Shown here: positions 10,655 through 19,434 of the stretch, in pieces | Layout: each line of letters begins with the position of its first letter | Position numbering within the stretch: the first letter of the stretch is position 1 | Assembly: GCA_963784895.1 (NCBI GenBank) | Contig: CAWATM010000001.1 | Span: forward strand, 62,001-126,000 | Length of the DNA stretch: 64,000 bases | Direction: 5' to 3' | DNA from: Gaiellasilicea sp963784895 | GTDB lineage: Bacteria; Actinomycetota; Thermoleophilia; Gaiellales; Gaiellaceae | Program-made: the position numbers and the translations under genes | The notes under the pieces: generated by a model | Database searches by the model: none | Told to the model about the DNA's origin: nothing | Seen by the model: only the letters and a program-made list of their open reading frames with translations

Positions 10655-11713
10655 CTAGCCGCCGCCGTAGATCGAGATCGGCAGGTCGAGGAGGACCTCG
10701 TCGCCCGCCGGGGTCTCCGACTCGAGCTGCTCGATCAGCTGCAGCGCTCCGGGTGCCGCGGCGAGCAGCAGCCGTTCGACCTCCTCGGTCGAGTCGAGCA
10801 CGACCAGCTCCTGCTTGAAGGGGCGCGGGAAGCGGCCGCGGCCGAGGTACCAGCCGTAGAACTTCTTCAGGAAGCCGGACGCGCGCCGCTCGCCGAGCTC
10901 GCGGACGGTCTCGCGGATGAAGAGGACGAGCTCGGCGACGACGTCCTCTCGAGTCGGCTCGGCGCCGTCGCCGTCGACGATCTCGCGCAACGCCCACGGA
11001 TTCCCCTGCGCGCCGCGGCCGACCATCACGGCGGCGGCTCCCGTGGTCGCCAGCACCGTCTGCGCCTTCGCACGGGAGGTGATGTCGCCGGAGGCGATCA
11101 CGGGCACGTCGACGAGCGCGACGAGCTCGGCGGTGAGCGTGTGGTCGGCGGTGCCGGTGTACATCTGCTGCGCCGAGCGAGGGTGGAGCGTCAGCGTCGC
11201 CGCGCCGGCGTCCACCAGCTGCGGCCCAACTTCGAGGCACGTGCGGGAGCCGTCACGCAGCCCGCGGCGCATCTTCACGCTGACCGGGACGTCGACGGCA
11301 TGCGCCACCGCCTCGACGATCGCCGCCGCCCGTGCGGGCTCGTCGAGGAGCGTCGCGCCCGCTCCGGTCTTCGTCACCTTGCGGACGGGGCAGCCGAAGT
11401 TGATGTCGACGAGGTCGGCGCCGGCCGCCTCCACCATCCGCGCCGCGTCCGCCATCGTCCGCGGCTCGGAGCCGAAGATCTGAATCGCCAGCGGGTGCTC
11501 GTCGGCGGCCACCCGGAGGTAGCCGAGCGTCTTCTCGTTGCGGTGCTCGATCCCGGCGCAGCTGACCATCTCCGAGCAGACGAGACCGGCGCCGAAACGG
11601 CGTCCCTGGCGGCGAAATGCCTGCACGCTGACCCCCGCCATCGGCGCGAGCACGAGCCGCGTGGGGATCTCCACGTCACGGATGTGCCAGCTTTCGCGCA
11701 GGTCGACTTTCAT
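10655..11713 (-). CDS. dus: tRNA-dihydrouridine synthase
   Basis: FMN-dependent reduction of uridines in tRNA D-loops. TIM-barrel start LVLAPMAGVS near residues 20-29. The signature INFGCPVRKVTKTGAGATLL carries catalytic Cys108. VKMRRG and VMVGRGAQGNPW bind FMN and tRNA phosphate. Length is 352 aa. ATG 11713 is chosen; the open frame extends upstream to 11836 but that part is not homologous and contains the divergent greA promoter. No clear Shine-Dalgarno is seen, so the mRNA may be leaderless. Confidence 0.93.
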   Translation of the reverse strand: MKVDLRESWHIRDVEIPTRLVLAPMAGVSVQAFRRQGRRFGAGLVCSEMVSCAGIEHRNEKTLGYLRVAADEHPLAIQIFGSEPRTMADAARMVEAAGADLVDINFGCPVRKVTKTGAGATLLDEPARAAAIVEAVAHAVDVPVSVKMRRGLRDGSRTCLEVGPQLVDAGAATLTLHPRSAQQMYTGTADHTLTAELVALVDVPVIASGDITSRAKAQTVLATTGAAAVMVGRGAQGNPWALREIVDGDGAEPTREDVVAELVLFIRETVRELGERRASGFLKKFYGWYLGRGRFPRPFKQELVVLDSTEEVERLLLAAAPGALQLIEQLESETPAGDEVLLDLPISIYGGG

Positions 11714-11738
11714 GGTTTGTGGATCGTACTCGCAGGTA

Positions 11739-11767
11739 TTGACCCCATCCGGTCGTGCCGCTACCAT
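11739..11767 (+). promoter_or_regulatory. Sigma-70-type promoter for greA
   Basis: TTGACC at 11739-11744, a 17-bp spacer and TACCAT at 11762-11767 lie about 50 nt upstream of the greA start, in the dus-greA divergent gap. The -35 matches consensus in five of six positions; the -10 keeps the invariant T, A and T. Confidence 0.6.
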
Positions 11768-11816
11768 TCCGGCCCGCGTCGGCGCGTTACCGCCGGCTTT
11801 TGTCTTAGGAGGCACG

Positions 11817-12290
11817 TTGAAGGAAGTCATTCTCACGCCCGAGGGCTACGAGAAGCTGAAGCAGGAGATCGAGGTGCTCTCGACCGAGAAGCGCCGCGAA
11901 GTCGCGGACCGGATCCGCACCGCACGTGAGTTCGGCGACATCACCGAGAACGCCGAGTACGACGACGCCAAGAACGAGCAGGCGATGCTCGAGCACAAGA
12001 TCGCCCAGCTCGAGGAGCGGCTCCTGAACGCGCGCGTGATCCAGAAGCGCGATGTCGACCTGAGCGTCGTCTCGGTGGGGGCGAAGGTCAAGCTGCGCGA
12101 CGTGGACGCGAAGCGCACCGACGAGTACTTCATCGTCGGCTCGGCCGAGGCGAATCCCGCCGAGCTCAAGCTTTCGAACGAGTCGCCGGTCGGCAAGGCG
12201 ATCATCGGCAAGAAGAAGGGCGAGACCGTCGAGGTCTCGACGCCGCGCGGCTCGCTGAAGTACAAGATCCTCGACATCGCAGCGGCGTAG
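11817..12290 (+). CDS. greA: Transcription elongation factor GreA
   Basis: Binds the secondary channel of RNA polymerase and stimulates cleavage of backtracked transcripts. An N-terminal coiled coil (about residues 8-75) has the acidic tip GDITENAEYDDA containing Asp41 and Glu44. The C-terminal FKBP-like domain ends SPRG-type, here STPRGSLKYKIL. Length is 157 aa, canonical. TTG 11817 is supported by AGGAGG at 11807-11812. lysS follows 11 nt later. Confidence 0.95.
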   Translation: MKEVILTPEGYEKLKQEIEVLSTEKRREVADRIRTAREFGDITENAEYDDAKNEQAMLEHKIAQLEERLLNARVIQKRDVDLSVVSVGAKVKLRDVDAKRTDEYFIVGSAEANPAELKLSNESPVGKAIIGKKKGETVEVSTPRGSLKYKILDIAAA

Positions 12291-12301
12291 GCTTCCGAGC
12301 C

Positions 12302-13648
12302 ATGTTGCCGAAGCGCTTTCCCGACCGGGATCAGATTGCCGCGGTCCGGGACGTCGCGGAGCAGCTCGAGGCCGGCGCCACCGACGAATCGACGACGTTC
12401 CGGCTCGCGGGCCGCGTGCTCGCGCGGCGCGAGATGGGGAAGATCACCTTCCTCGACCTCGTCGACCGCAGCGGGCGGATCCAGCTGCTCGCCGGCAAGG
12501 TCGACGTCGATCTCGGCGACATCGTCGGCGTCTCCGGCAACCCGGCCAAGTCGCGGCGCGGCGAGCCCTCGCTGCAGGTCGTCGAGTTCGAGCTGCTGGC
12601 GAAGAACCGCGCGCCGCTGCCCGACACCTTCCACGGTCTCACCGACGTCGAGCAGCGCTACCGCAAGCGCTATCTCGACCTGCTGATGAACGAGGAGACG
12701 CGTGCGGACTTCCTCACCCGCAGCCGTGTCGTCGCGGCGATCCGGCGCCACCTCGACGCGGCCGGGTTCGTCGAGGTCGAGACGCCCGTGCTGCAGCCGC
12801 GTTACGGCGGCGCCTTCGCGGAGCCGTTCGTCACGCACTGGAACTACCTCGAGCAGGACTTCTACCTCCGGATCGCGACCGAGCTCTACCTGAAGCGGCT
12901 GATCGTGGGCGGGCTCGAGCGCGTCTACGAGATCGGCAAGGACTTCCGCAACGAGGGGATCTCGTACAAGCACTCGAACGAGTTCACGATGCTCGAGTGG
13001 TACGAGGCCTATGCCGACTACAACGACGCGATGGTGCGGATCGAGCGGCTCGTCGAGGCGGTCGCACTGGAGGTGACGGGGACGACGACGACAACGTTCC
13101 GCGGGCACGAGCTCGACCTCAAGGCACCCTGGCGCCGGCTCCGCTTCACCGACTCGCTCGCCGAGCACGAGCTCTGGATCCGCGGCGAGGCCGAGCTGCG
13201 CGCCGCGTTGAACGAGCGCGGCGTCGACACGAACGCCGACAAGGACTGGGCGCAGCTCGTCGACCACGCCTTCAGCTTCTACGTCGAGCCGGCCCTGATC
13301 GAACCGACGATCGTCCACGACTACCCGATCGAGATCTCGCCGTTCGCGCGCACGACCGACGGCGACGAGACGCTGACCGAGCGCTTCGAGTACTTCGCCG
13401 GCGGGATGGAGCTCGGCAACGCCTTCTCGGAGATCAACGACTCCGAGGAACAGCAGGACCGGTTCCGGCGCCAGTCGGAGCTCGTCGGCGGCGAGCAGGA
13501 GGACCCCGACTACGTCGAGGCCCTCTCCTACGGGATGCCGCCGACCGGGGGGCTCGGCCTCGGGATCGACCGGCTCGCGATGCTGCTGACCGGGCGGGAG
13601 ACGATCCGCGACGTGATCCTCTTCCCGGCGCTGAAGGAACGCTCCTAG
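12302..13648 (+). CDS. lysS: Lysine--tRNA ligase, class II
   Basis: Charges tRNA-Lys. An N-terminal OB-fold (about residues 35-110) is followed by the class II catalytic core: motif 2 FRNEGISYKHSNEFTMLEW, and motif 3 GLGLGIDRLAMLLTG near the C-terminus. The length of 448 aa is somewhat below the usual 490-500, with a short N-terminal extension. The ATG start lies 11 nt after greA. After the stop there is a 192-bp gap before clpC. Confidence 0.95.
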   Translation: MLPKRFPDRDQIAAVRDVAEQLEAGATDESTTFRLAGRVLARREMGKITFLDLVDRSGRIQLLAGKVDVDLGDIVGVSGNPAKSRRGEPSLQVVEFELLAKNRAPLPDTFHGLTDVEQRYRKRYLDLLMNEETRADFLTRSRVVAAIRRHLDAAGFVEVETPVLQPRYGGAFAEPFVTHWNYLEQDFYLRIATELYLKRLIVGGLERVYEIGKDFRNEGISYKHSNEFTMLEWYEAYADYNDAMVRIERLVEAVALEVTGTTTTTFRGHELDLKAPWRRLRFTDSLAEHELWIRGEAELRAALNERGVDTNADKDWAQLVDHAFSFYVEPALIEPTIVHDYPIEISPFARTTDGDETLTERFEYFAGGMELGNAFSEINDSEEQQDRFRRQSELVGGEQEDPDYVEALSYGMPPTGGLGLGIDRLAMLLTGRETIRDVILFPALKERS

Positions 13649-13840
13649 GCGGATGTCCGCCGAGCTATCGAGGACGTCTTCGGGCCCCTGATCGAGCGCA
13701 CCCGCTAGACGGCCGGGGGCAGCCCCACCCGGGTGGGATTCTGGTCGCGAGGGATGCGTCCGATACGATGGGGCCAGACCTTCGACCCGGAGGGTCGATG
13801 AGCGTCCCTCCGGAACCGATTCGGAAGGAGGGTCGAGAGG

Positions 13841-16378
13841 TTGTTCGAGCGATTCACAGAACGGGCTCGCCAGGTCGTCGTCCTCGCGCAAGACGAGGCC
13901 CGCGCCCTCAAGCACAACTACATCGGCACCGAGCACATTCTCCTTGGACTGCTGCGCGAGGAGGAAGGGCTTGCGGCGCGGGTGCTCGAGTCGCTCGATA
14001 TCACCGTGGAAGAAGTGCGTGCGCAGGTCGCACGCATCGTCGGCCAGGGTGACGAGGTGACCACGGGCCAGATCCCGTTCACGCCGCGCGCGAAGAAGGT
14101 TCTCGAGCTGGCGCTGCGCGAAGCGCTCTCGCTCGGACACAACTACATCGGCACCGAGCACATCCTGCTCGGGCTCGTGCGTGAGAACGAGGGCGTCGCC
14201 GCGCGGATCCTGCTCGACTTCGACGCCGACGCCGAGAAGATCCGCAACGAGATCATCCGCATGCTCTCCGGCCCCGGTCGGCGTCAGCAGGGCTCCGGCG
14301 GAGGCTCCGGCGAAAAGGCGAAGAGCTCGAAGCTGCTCGACCAGTTCGGCCGCAACCTGACCAAGGCGGCGACGGACGGAAAGCTGGATCCCGTCGTCGG
14401 GCGCCAGAACGAGATCGAGCGCGTGATGCAGATCCTCTCACGCCGTCAGAAGAACAACCCGGTGCTGATCGGCGAGCCGGGCGTCGGCAAGACCGCGGTG
14501 GTCGAGGGACTCGCGAACCGGATCTCCACCAACCAGGTCCCCGAGCTGCTGAAGAACAAGCAGATCTACACGCTCGACCTGGCCGCCCTCGTCGCCGGCT
14601 CGAAGTACCGCGGTGAGTTCGAGGAGCGCCTGAAGAAGGTGATGAAGGAGATCATGCAGCGGGGCGACATCATCCTCTTCATCGACGAGCTCCATAACCT
14701 CGTCGGCGCCGGAGCGGCCGAGGGCGCGATCGACGCGGCCTCGATCCTGAAGCCGGCGCTCGCACGCGGCGAGCTGCAGACGATCGGCGCGACGACCCTG
14801 GACGAGTACCGGAAGTATCTCGAGCGCGACGCCGCGCTCGAGCGCCGCTTCCAGCAGGTTCGCGTCGAGGAGCCGACGATCGACGACACGGTGCAGATCC
14901 TGCGCGGCCTCCGCGACCGCTACGAGGCGCACCACCGCTGCCAGATCTCCGACGACGCGCTCCGCGCCGCCGCCGTGCTGGCCGACCGCTACATCCAGGA
15001 CCGGCACCTGCCGGACAAGGCGATCGACCTGATCGACGAGGCAGGCTCGCGCCTGCGGATCAAGACGATGACGGCGCCGCCGCGCTACCGCGAGCTCGAG
15101 GACGAGATCGAGCGGGTGCGCACCGACAAGGAGAACGCGATCGAGGCGCAGGAGTTCGAGAAGGCCGCGTCGCTGCGCGACAAGGAGCGCAAGCTGACCC
15201 AGAAGAAGAAGGAGCTGGAGGAGAACTGGCGCACGGAGGAGTCCGAGGAGCAGCCCGAGGTCGGCGAGGACGAGATCGCGGACATCGTCTCGATGTGGAC
15301 GGGGATCCCGGTCTTCAAGCTGACCGAGGCCGAGTCGCAGAAGCTGATCCGGATGGAGGACGAGCTGCACAAGCGCGTGATCGGCCAGCACCAGGCGATC
15401 GTCGCCGCCTCGAAGGCGATCCGCCGCGCCCGCGCGGGGATCAAGGATCCGAAGCGACCGACCGGCTCGTTCATCTTCCTCGGCCCGTCCGGCGTCGGCA
15501 AGACGGAGCTCGCGCGCACGCTCGCCGAGTTCCTCTTCGGCGACGAGGACGCGATGATCCAGGTCGACATGTCGGAGTACATGGAGAAGCACTCCGTGTC
15601 CCGGCTCGTCGGCTCGCCCCCGGGCTACGTCGGCTACGACGAGGGCGGCCAGCTGACGGAGGCGGTCCGGCGGAAGCCGTACTCGGTGCTCCTGCTCGAC
15701 GAGATCGAGAAGGCGCACCCGGACGTCTTCAACATCCTGCTCCAGATCCTGGAGGAGGGAAAGCTGACCGACTCGCAGGGCCGCAAGGTCGACTTCCGGA
15801 ACGCGATCGTGATCATGACGTCGAACATCGGCGCCGGACAGATCGCGAAGAACCAGACGCTCGGCTTCTCGATCGGCGACGAGCACGGGCTCAGCTACGA
15901 CGAGATGAAGGGCCGCGTCACCGGCGAGCTGAAGAAGGTCTTCCGGCCCGAGCTGCTGAACCGGATCGACGAGATCATCGTCTTCCACAAGCTCGAGAAG
16001 GAAGAGATCCTCACGATCGTCGACCTGCAGCTGAAGCGGCTGCGGGAGCAGATGGCGACGTACGAGGTCGCAATCGACCTCACGGACGCAGCGAAGGAGG
16101 TGCTCGTCGAGCAGGGCTTCGACCCGGCGATGGGTGCCCGGCCGCTGCGCCGCGCGATCCAGCGCTTCATCGAGGATCCGCTTGCCGACTTCGTCCTCGG
16201 CCGCGAGCTCAACCCCGGCTCGACGATCGTCGTCGACAAGAAGGAGGAGCTCACCGGCGAGGAGGGCGAGTCGCTCGTCGACATCAAGATCGTCGAGGGC
16301 GAGCCGCGCGCCGCGAAGGTGACGGTGCCGCCCGAGGAGCCGGCCAGGCCCGACGAGGCTCCGGCAGACGAGGAGTAA
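13841..16378 (+). CDS. clpC: ATP-dependent Clp protease ATP-binding subunit ClpC
   Basis: AAA+ unfoldase feeding ClpP. Two N-terminal Clp repeats (each with HNYIGTEHILLGL) span residues 1-140. NBD1 Walker A GEPGVGKT is near 211-218; a UVR/coiled middle domain lies near 410-450; NBD2 Walker A GPSGVGKT is at 548-555. Length is 845 aa, typical. TTG 13841 has AAGGAGGG 8 nt upstream (13825-13832). The 5' gap contains a palindrome CCCACCCGGGTGGG near 13725 and the pair CGACCC/GGGTCG just upstream; I see no convincing HspR, CtsR or ClgR operator. Confidence 0.96.
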   Translation: MFERFTERARQVVVLAQDEARALKHNYIGTEHILLGLLREEEGLAARVLESLDITVEEVRAQVARIVGQGDEVTTGQIPFTPRAKKVLELALREALSLGHNYIGTEHILLGLVRENEGVAARILLDFDADAEKIRNEIIRMLSGPGRRQQGSGGGSGEKAKSSKLLDQFGRNLTKAATDGKLDPVVGRQNEIERVMQILSRRQKNNPVLIGEPGVGKTAVVEGLANRISTNQVPELLKNKQIYTLDLAALVAGSKYRGEFEERLKKVMKEIMQRGDIILFIDELHNLVGAGAAEGAIDAASILKPALARGELQTIGATTLDEYRKYLERDAALERRFQQVRVEEPTIDDTVQILRGLRDRYEAHHRCQISDDALRAAAVLADRYIQDRHLPDKAIDLIDEAGSRLRIKTMTAPPRYRELEDEIERVRTDKENAIEAQEFEKAASLRDKERKLTQKKKELEENWRTEESEEQPEVGEDEIADIVSMWTGIPVFKLTEAESQKLIRMEDELHKRVIGQHQAIVAASKAIRRARAGIKDPKRPTGSFIFLGPSGVGKTELARTLAEFLFGDEDAMIQVDMSEYMEKHSVSRLVGSPPGYVGYDEGGQLTEAVRRKPYSVLLLDEIEKAHPDVFNILLQILEEGKLTDSQGRKVDFRNAIVIMTSNIGAGQIAKNQTLGFSIGDEHGLSYDEMKGRVTGELKKVFRPELLNRIDEIIVFHKLEKEEILTIVDLQLKRLREQMATYEVAIDLTDAAKEVLVEQGFDPAMGARPLRRAIQRFIEDPLADFVLGRELNPGSTIVVDKKEELTGEEGESLVDIKIVEGEPRAAKVTVPPEEPARPDEAPADEE

Positions 16379-16384
16379 CCGTTC

Positions 16385-16410
16385 GAGAGGCCGCCGCAAG
16401 GCGGCCTCTC
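16385..16410 (+). terminator. Rho-independent-type terminator of clpC
   Basis: Perfect 11-bp stem GAGAGGCCGCC / GGCGGCCTCTC with a GCAA tetraloop, followed by TCGTTCT. It starts 6 nt after the clpC stop. Confidence 0.85.
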
Positions 16411-16424
16411 TCGTTCTAGCCGGC

Positions 16425-16577
16425 GACGCCTACATCCTCGAGAACCCCGTCCGCGCCGGAATCGTGAAGAAGGTCGAACACTGGCCGTGGTCGGGACTCG
16501 AGACGCTGCGTCCCCGTGACGAAGCCGACACGCTTTCGACACCGACCCTGCACATCCCCGTCCGCCTCGCTGGCTAG
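16425..16577 (+). pseudogene. Remnant of a REP-associated tyrosine (Y1) transposase
   Basis: An open stretch between the clpC terminator and radA reads DAYILENPVRAGIVKKVEHW followed by PWSGLETLRP and a stop at 16575-16577. The pattern Y-I-x-x-N-P-V-R-A-G-x-V-x-x-x-x-x-W-P-W-S is the characteristic C-terminal end of Y1/RAYT transposases. No start codon, no HUH histidine pair and no catalytic Tyr region are present, so about three quarters of the gene is missing. It shows a past insertion exactly between clpC and radA. Confidence 0.8.
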
Positions 16578-16587
16578 CCTCGACCCG

Positions 16588-17946
16588 ATGGCCAAGGCAG
16601 CAGTCAACTTCGCCTGCACCGAGTGCGGCTACGCCGCCGGGCGCTGGTTCGGCAAGTGCCCCGGCTGCAACGCCTTCGGCTCGCTGGTCGAGGAGACGCC
16701 GGCCGCGTTGAAGTCGACGGCGGCCGCGAAGCCGCTCCTGCGCCTCGTCGACGTCAACGCCGAGGAGGCGAAGCGGATCTCGACCGGCATCCCCGAGCTC
16801 GACCGCGTCCTCGGCGGCGGCCTCGTTCCGGCGAGCCTCGTCCTCGTCGGCGGCGAGCCGGGCGTCGGCAAGTCGACGCTGCTCCTCAGCGCACTCGGGG
16901 CGATCTCGGCTGCGGGCCGCCGCGCGCTCCTCGTCACCGGCGAGGAGTCGACGGCGCAGGTGAAGCTTCGCGCCGCCCGGCTCGGCGGCACGGAGAGCGT
17001 CGAGATCCTGGCCGAGACGGAGCTCGATGCGGTCTGCGCGACGCTCGAGCGCGAGCGACCCGACGTCTGCGTGATCGACTCGATCCAGACGCTGTACGCC
17101 GCGGAGATGAGCTCCGCGCCCGGCTCGGTCGGCCAGGTCCGAGAGGCCGCCGGCCGCCTGCTGCGGGTCGCGAAGGAGCAGAGCGTCGCCACGATCCTCG
17201 TCGGCCACGTGACGAAGGACGGTGCCGTGGCAGGCCCACGTGTGCTCGAGCACCTCGTCGACTGCGTGCTCCAGTTCGAGGGCGACCGCTACCACGCCCA
17301 TCGCGTTCTCCGTGCGACCAAGAACCGCTTCGGCTCGACGAACGAGCTCGGCGTCTTCGAGATGACGGCCGAGGGCTTGATCGGCGTCCCCGACCCCTCC
17401 GCGCTGTTCGGCAAGACGCTTCCGGGCGAGGTCGGCGCCGCGGTCGCCTGCGCGCTCGAGGGCACGCGGCCGATCCTGCTCGAGATCCAGGCGCTCGTTG
17501 CGCCGACCGACCTGGCGATGCCCCGGCGTGTCGCCACCGGCGTCGACCCGAAGCGCCTCGCGATGATCGTCGCCGTGCTTGCGCGCCACGCCGCTGTCCC
17601 GCTCGGGACCGCCGATGTCTTCGTCAACGTCGCGGGTGGGCTCCGGATCGACGAGCCCGGCGCCGACCTCGCGATCGCGCTCGCAATCGCGTCGGCGCAG
17701 CGCGGTGCACCGGTCCGCGAGGGGATCGCCGTCTTCGGCGAGATCGGCCTCACCGGCCGTCTGCGGACGGCGGCGCAGTCGGAGCGCCGACTCGAGGAGT
17801 GCGCCAAGCTCGGGATCGTCGCGGTGGTCGCACCCGAGGGAACGCGCAGCCGCTCGAAGATCAGAGTCTCCGCCTCGGCGACGCTCAGGGACGCGCTTCG
17901 CGCCGGGCTCGAGAGCCGGGAGGAAAACCCCCGCAAAACGGGATAA
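16588..17946 (+). CDS. radA: DNA repair protein RadA (Sms)
   Basis: RecA-like helicase that processes recombination intermediates. Zinc finger C10-x2-C13...C24-x2-C27, Walker A GEPGVGKST at 89-97, the RadA-specific KNRFG at 245-249, and a C-terminal Lon-like domain (about 270-440). Length is 452 aa, canonical. ATG 16588 lies 10 nt after the transposase remnant. It matches the clpC-radA adjacency of Bacillus. Confidence 0.96.
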   Translation: MAKAAVNFACTECGYAAGRWFGKCPGCNAFGSLVEETPAALKSTAAAKPLLRLVDVNAEEAKRISTGIPELDRVLGGGLVPASLVLVGGEPGVGKSTLLLSALGAISAAGRRALLVTGEESTAQVKLRAARLGGTESVEILAETELDAVCATLERERPDVCVIDSIQTLYAAEMSSAPGSVGQVREAAGRLLRVAKEQSVATILVGHVTKDGAVAGPRVLEHLVDCVLQFEGDRYHAHRVLRATKNRFGSTNELGVFEMTAEGLIGVPDPSALFGKTLPGEVGAAVACALEGTRPILLEIQALVAPTDLAMPRRVATGVDPKRLAMIVAVLARHAAVPLGTADVFVNVAGGLRIDEPGADLAIALAIASAQRGAPVREGIAVFGEIGLTGRLRTAAQSERRLEECAKLGIVAVVAPEGTRSRSKIRVSASATLRDALRAGLESREENPRKTG

Positions 17947-17978
17947 TCCCCGAAAACAAGGCGTTTTCCAGGGATTTC

Positions 17979-17987
17979 TGCTAGACT
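17979..17987 (+). promoter_or_regulatory. Extended -10 element upstream of carD
   Basis: TGCTAGACT (extended -10 TGn plus TAGACT) lies about 73 nt upstream of the carD start. No good -35 is visible at 16-18 bp. A small hairpin GAAAAC/GTTTTC (near 17952-17968) just upstream may end radA transcription. Confidence 0.4.
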
Positions 17988-18059
17988 GGCTTCCTTCCGC
18001 CGGTGAGCTCTCGAGCCCGCCGGCTTCTTCACGGTACAGACGATTTAGGGGAGGCTGGC

Positions 18060-18593
18060 TTGTTCGACGTTGGCGACAAGGTGGTGTATCCGCACCACGG
18101 CGCAGGCACGGTCGTGAAAAAGGAGAAGCGCGAGGTCTTGGGTCAGACGCGCGAGTACCTCACGATCCAGATCCTGCACAACGACATGACGGTGAACGTT
18201 CCCGTCGAGAATGCGGAGCAGGTCGGACTGCGGACAGTGATCGACGAGGACCTGGTGAACACCGTCGTCAAGGCTCTCACCGCAGGTGAGTCGGAGATGC
18301 CGAAGAACTGGAACCGCCGCTTCAAGCACAACCGCGACAAGATGAAGACCGGCGACATCTTCGAGCTTGCCGAGGTCGTCAAGAATCTCTCCCTGCGCGA
18401 CCATGAGAAGGGTCTCTCGACCGGCGAGAAGCAGATGTTCGTGAAGGCGAAGAAGATCCTCGCCTCAGAGCTGATGTATGCCAAGGCGGTCGACGAGGAA
18501 GAAGCGGCGGAGTGGCTCGAGGGCGTGCTGGCCGGCAACGGCGAGAAGCCGAAGAAGAAGAGCAAGGCGAAGGCCGCCGCGGCCACTGCCTAG
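18060..18593 (+). CDS. carD: CarD family RNA polymerase-binding regulator
   Basis: CarD/CdnL proteins bind the polymerase beta subunit and stabilise open complexes at rRNA and housekeeping promoters. The N-terminal Tudor-like RID begins FDVGDKVVYPHHGAGTVV; the C-terminal helical domain has LSLRDHEKGLSTGEKQMF. The tail is Lys/Ala-rich. Length is 177 aa. TTG 18060 is decided by AGGGGAGG at 18047-18054. It sits between radA and ispD, where Bacillus has disA and yacL. Confidence 0.93.
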   Translation: MFDVGDKVVYPHHGAGTVVKKEKREVLGQTREYLTIQILHNDMTVNVPVENAEQVGLRTVIDEDLVNTVVKALTAGESEMPKNWNRRFKHNRDKMKTGDIFELAEVVKNLSLRDHEKGLSTGEKQMFVKAKKILASELMYAKAVDEEEAAEWLEGVLAGNGEKPKKKSKAKAAAATA

Positions 18594-18666
18594 GCGGGAA
18601 CGGCGGGAGATCGGCTGTGCCGCCGAGACCGCGCTGCTCGCCCCGATGCGGCGTCCTCAGTCGCGT

Positions 18667-18684
18667 CGATAGCTTCGGCTATCG
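18667..18684. terminator. UUCG-tetraloop hairpin between carD and ispD
   Basis: Perfect 7-bp stem CGATAGC/GCTATCG around TTCG, 74 nt after carD and 85 nt before ispD, with no T-tract. It may be a terminator, a processing site, or part of a dispersed intergenic repeat; the 175-bp gap shows no gene on either strand that I would support. Confidence 0.4.
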
Positions 18685-18768
18685 GCGCTCCCTGCGTCCT
18701 TGCCTCGGAACGAGCATCACGGCCTCGGCGACGAGCGACATCCCGCCGCTCCCGCCTGGCGTCGGAGC

Positions 18769-19434
18769 ATGAGCGTCTGGGCTCTCCTCGTCGCTGCGGG
18801 GACGGGAGAGCGGCTGGGCGAGGAGCGGCCGAAGGCGTTCGTCGGGCTCGGCGAGCTGCCCTTGCTCGCGGAGCCTTTGCGCCGCCTCGACGAGTCGGAG
18901 TGGATCGAGGCGATCGTCGTCGCCGTACCGGAGGGCTGGGAGGAGCCGGCGATCCTGCTCGCCGAGGAGCTCTCCGCGACCAAGGTGGTCGCCGCGGTGA
19001 CCGGCGGAGCCACCAGGGCGGAGTCCGTTCGGGCCGCGCTCGGAGAAGTTCCGGACGACGCCCTCGTGGCGCTCGTGCACGACGCCGCGCGGCCGCTCGT
19101 CACCGACGCCGTGATCGAGCGCGTACTCGCGCCGCTCGCCGAGGGCTGGGACGGGGTCGTACCCGGCCTCGCGCTCGCGGACACCGTCAAGTCGGTCGAC
19201 GGCGATCGCGTCGTCGCCACGCTCGCCCGTGAGAAGCTCGTCGCGGTGCAGACGCCGCAGGCTTTCCCCCTCACGACGCTTCGCGCTGCCTATGCCGGCG
19301 AGCTCGACGCGGCGACGGATTGCGCCTCGCTCGTCGAAGCGCGCGGCGGCCGCGTCACCTGGGTCGAGGGCGACCCGCGGCTGCTGAAAGTGACCACGCG
19401 GGCCGACCTGGAGCTCGTCTCGTCGTGGCTCTGA
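18769..19434 (+). CDS. ispD: 2-C-methyl-D-erythritol 4-phosphate cytidylyltransferase
   Basis: Third step of the MEP isoprenoid pathway (MEP + CTP to CDP-ME). The nucleotide-binding start LLVAAGTGERLGEERPKAF is near residues 5-23; VHDAARPLVTDAVIERVL and AVQTPQAFPL are family motifs. Length is 221 aa. ispF follows one gene later, so two MEP steps are encoded together. Confidence 0.94.
   Translation: MSVWALLVAAGTGERLGEERPKAFVGLGELPLLAEPLRRLDESEWIEAIVVAVPEGWEEPAILLAEELSATKVVAAVTGGATRAESVRAALGEVPDDALVALVHDAARPLVTDAVIERVLAPLAEGWDGVVPGLALADTVKSVDGDRVVATLAREKLVAVQTPQAFPLTTLRAAYAGELDAATDCASLVEARGGRVTWVEGDPRLLKVTTRADLELVSSWL

Noticed and set aside
13649..13840. HspR, CtsR or ClgR operator upstream of clpC
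   Set aside because: The palindromes here (CCCACCCGGGTGGG; CGACCC/GGGTCG) do not match those operators as I know them.
18594..18768. Small gene in the carD-ispD gap
   Set aside because: Short frames on both strands lack ribosome sites and conserved-looking sequence; only the hairpin is distinct.
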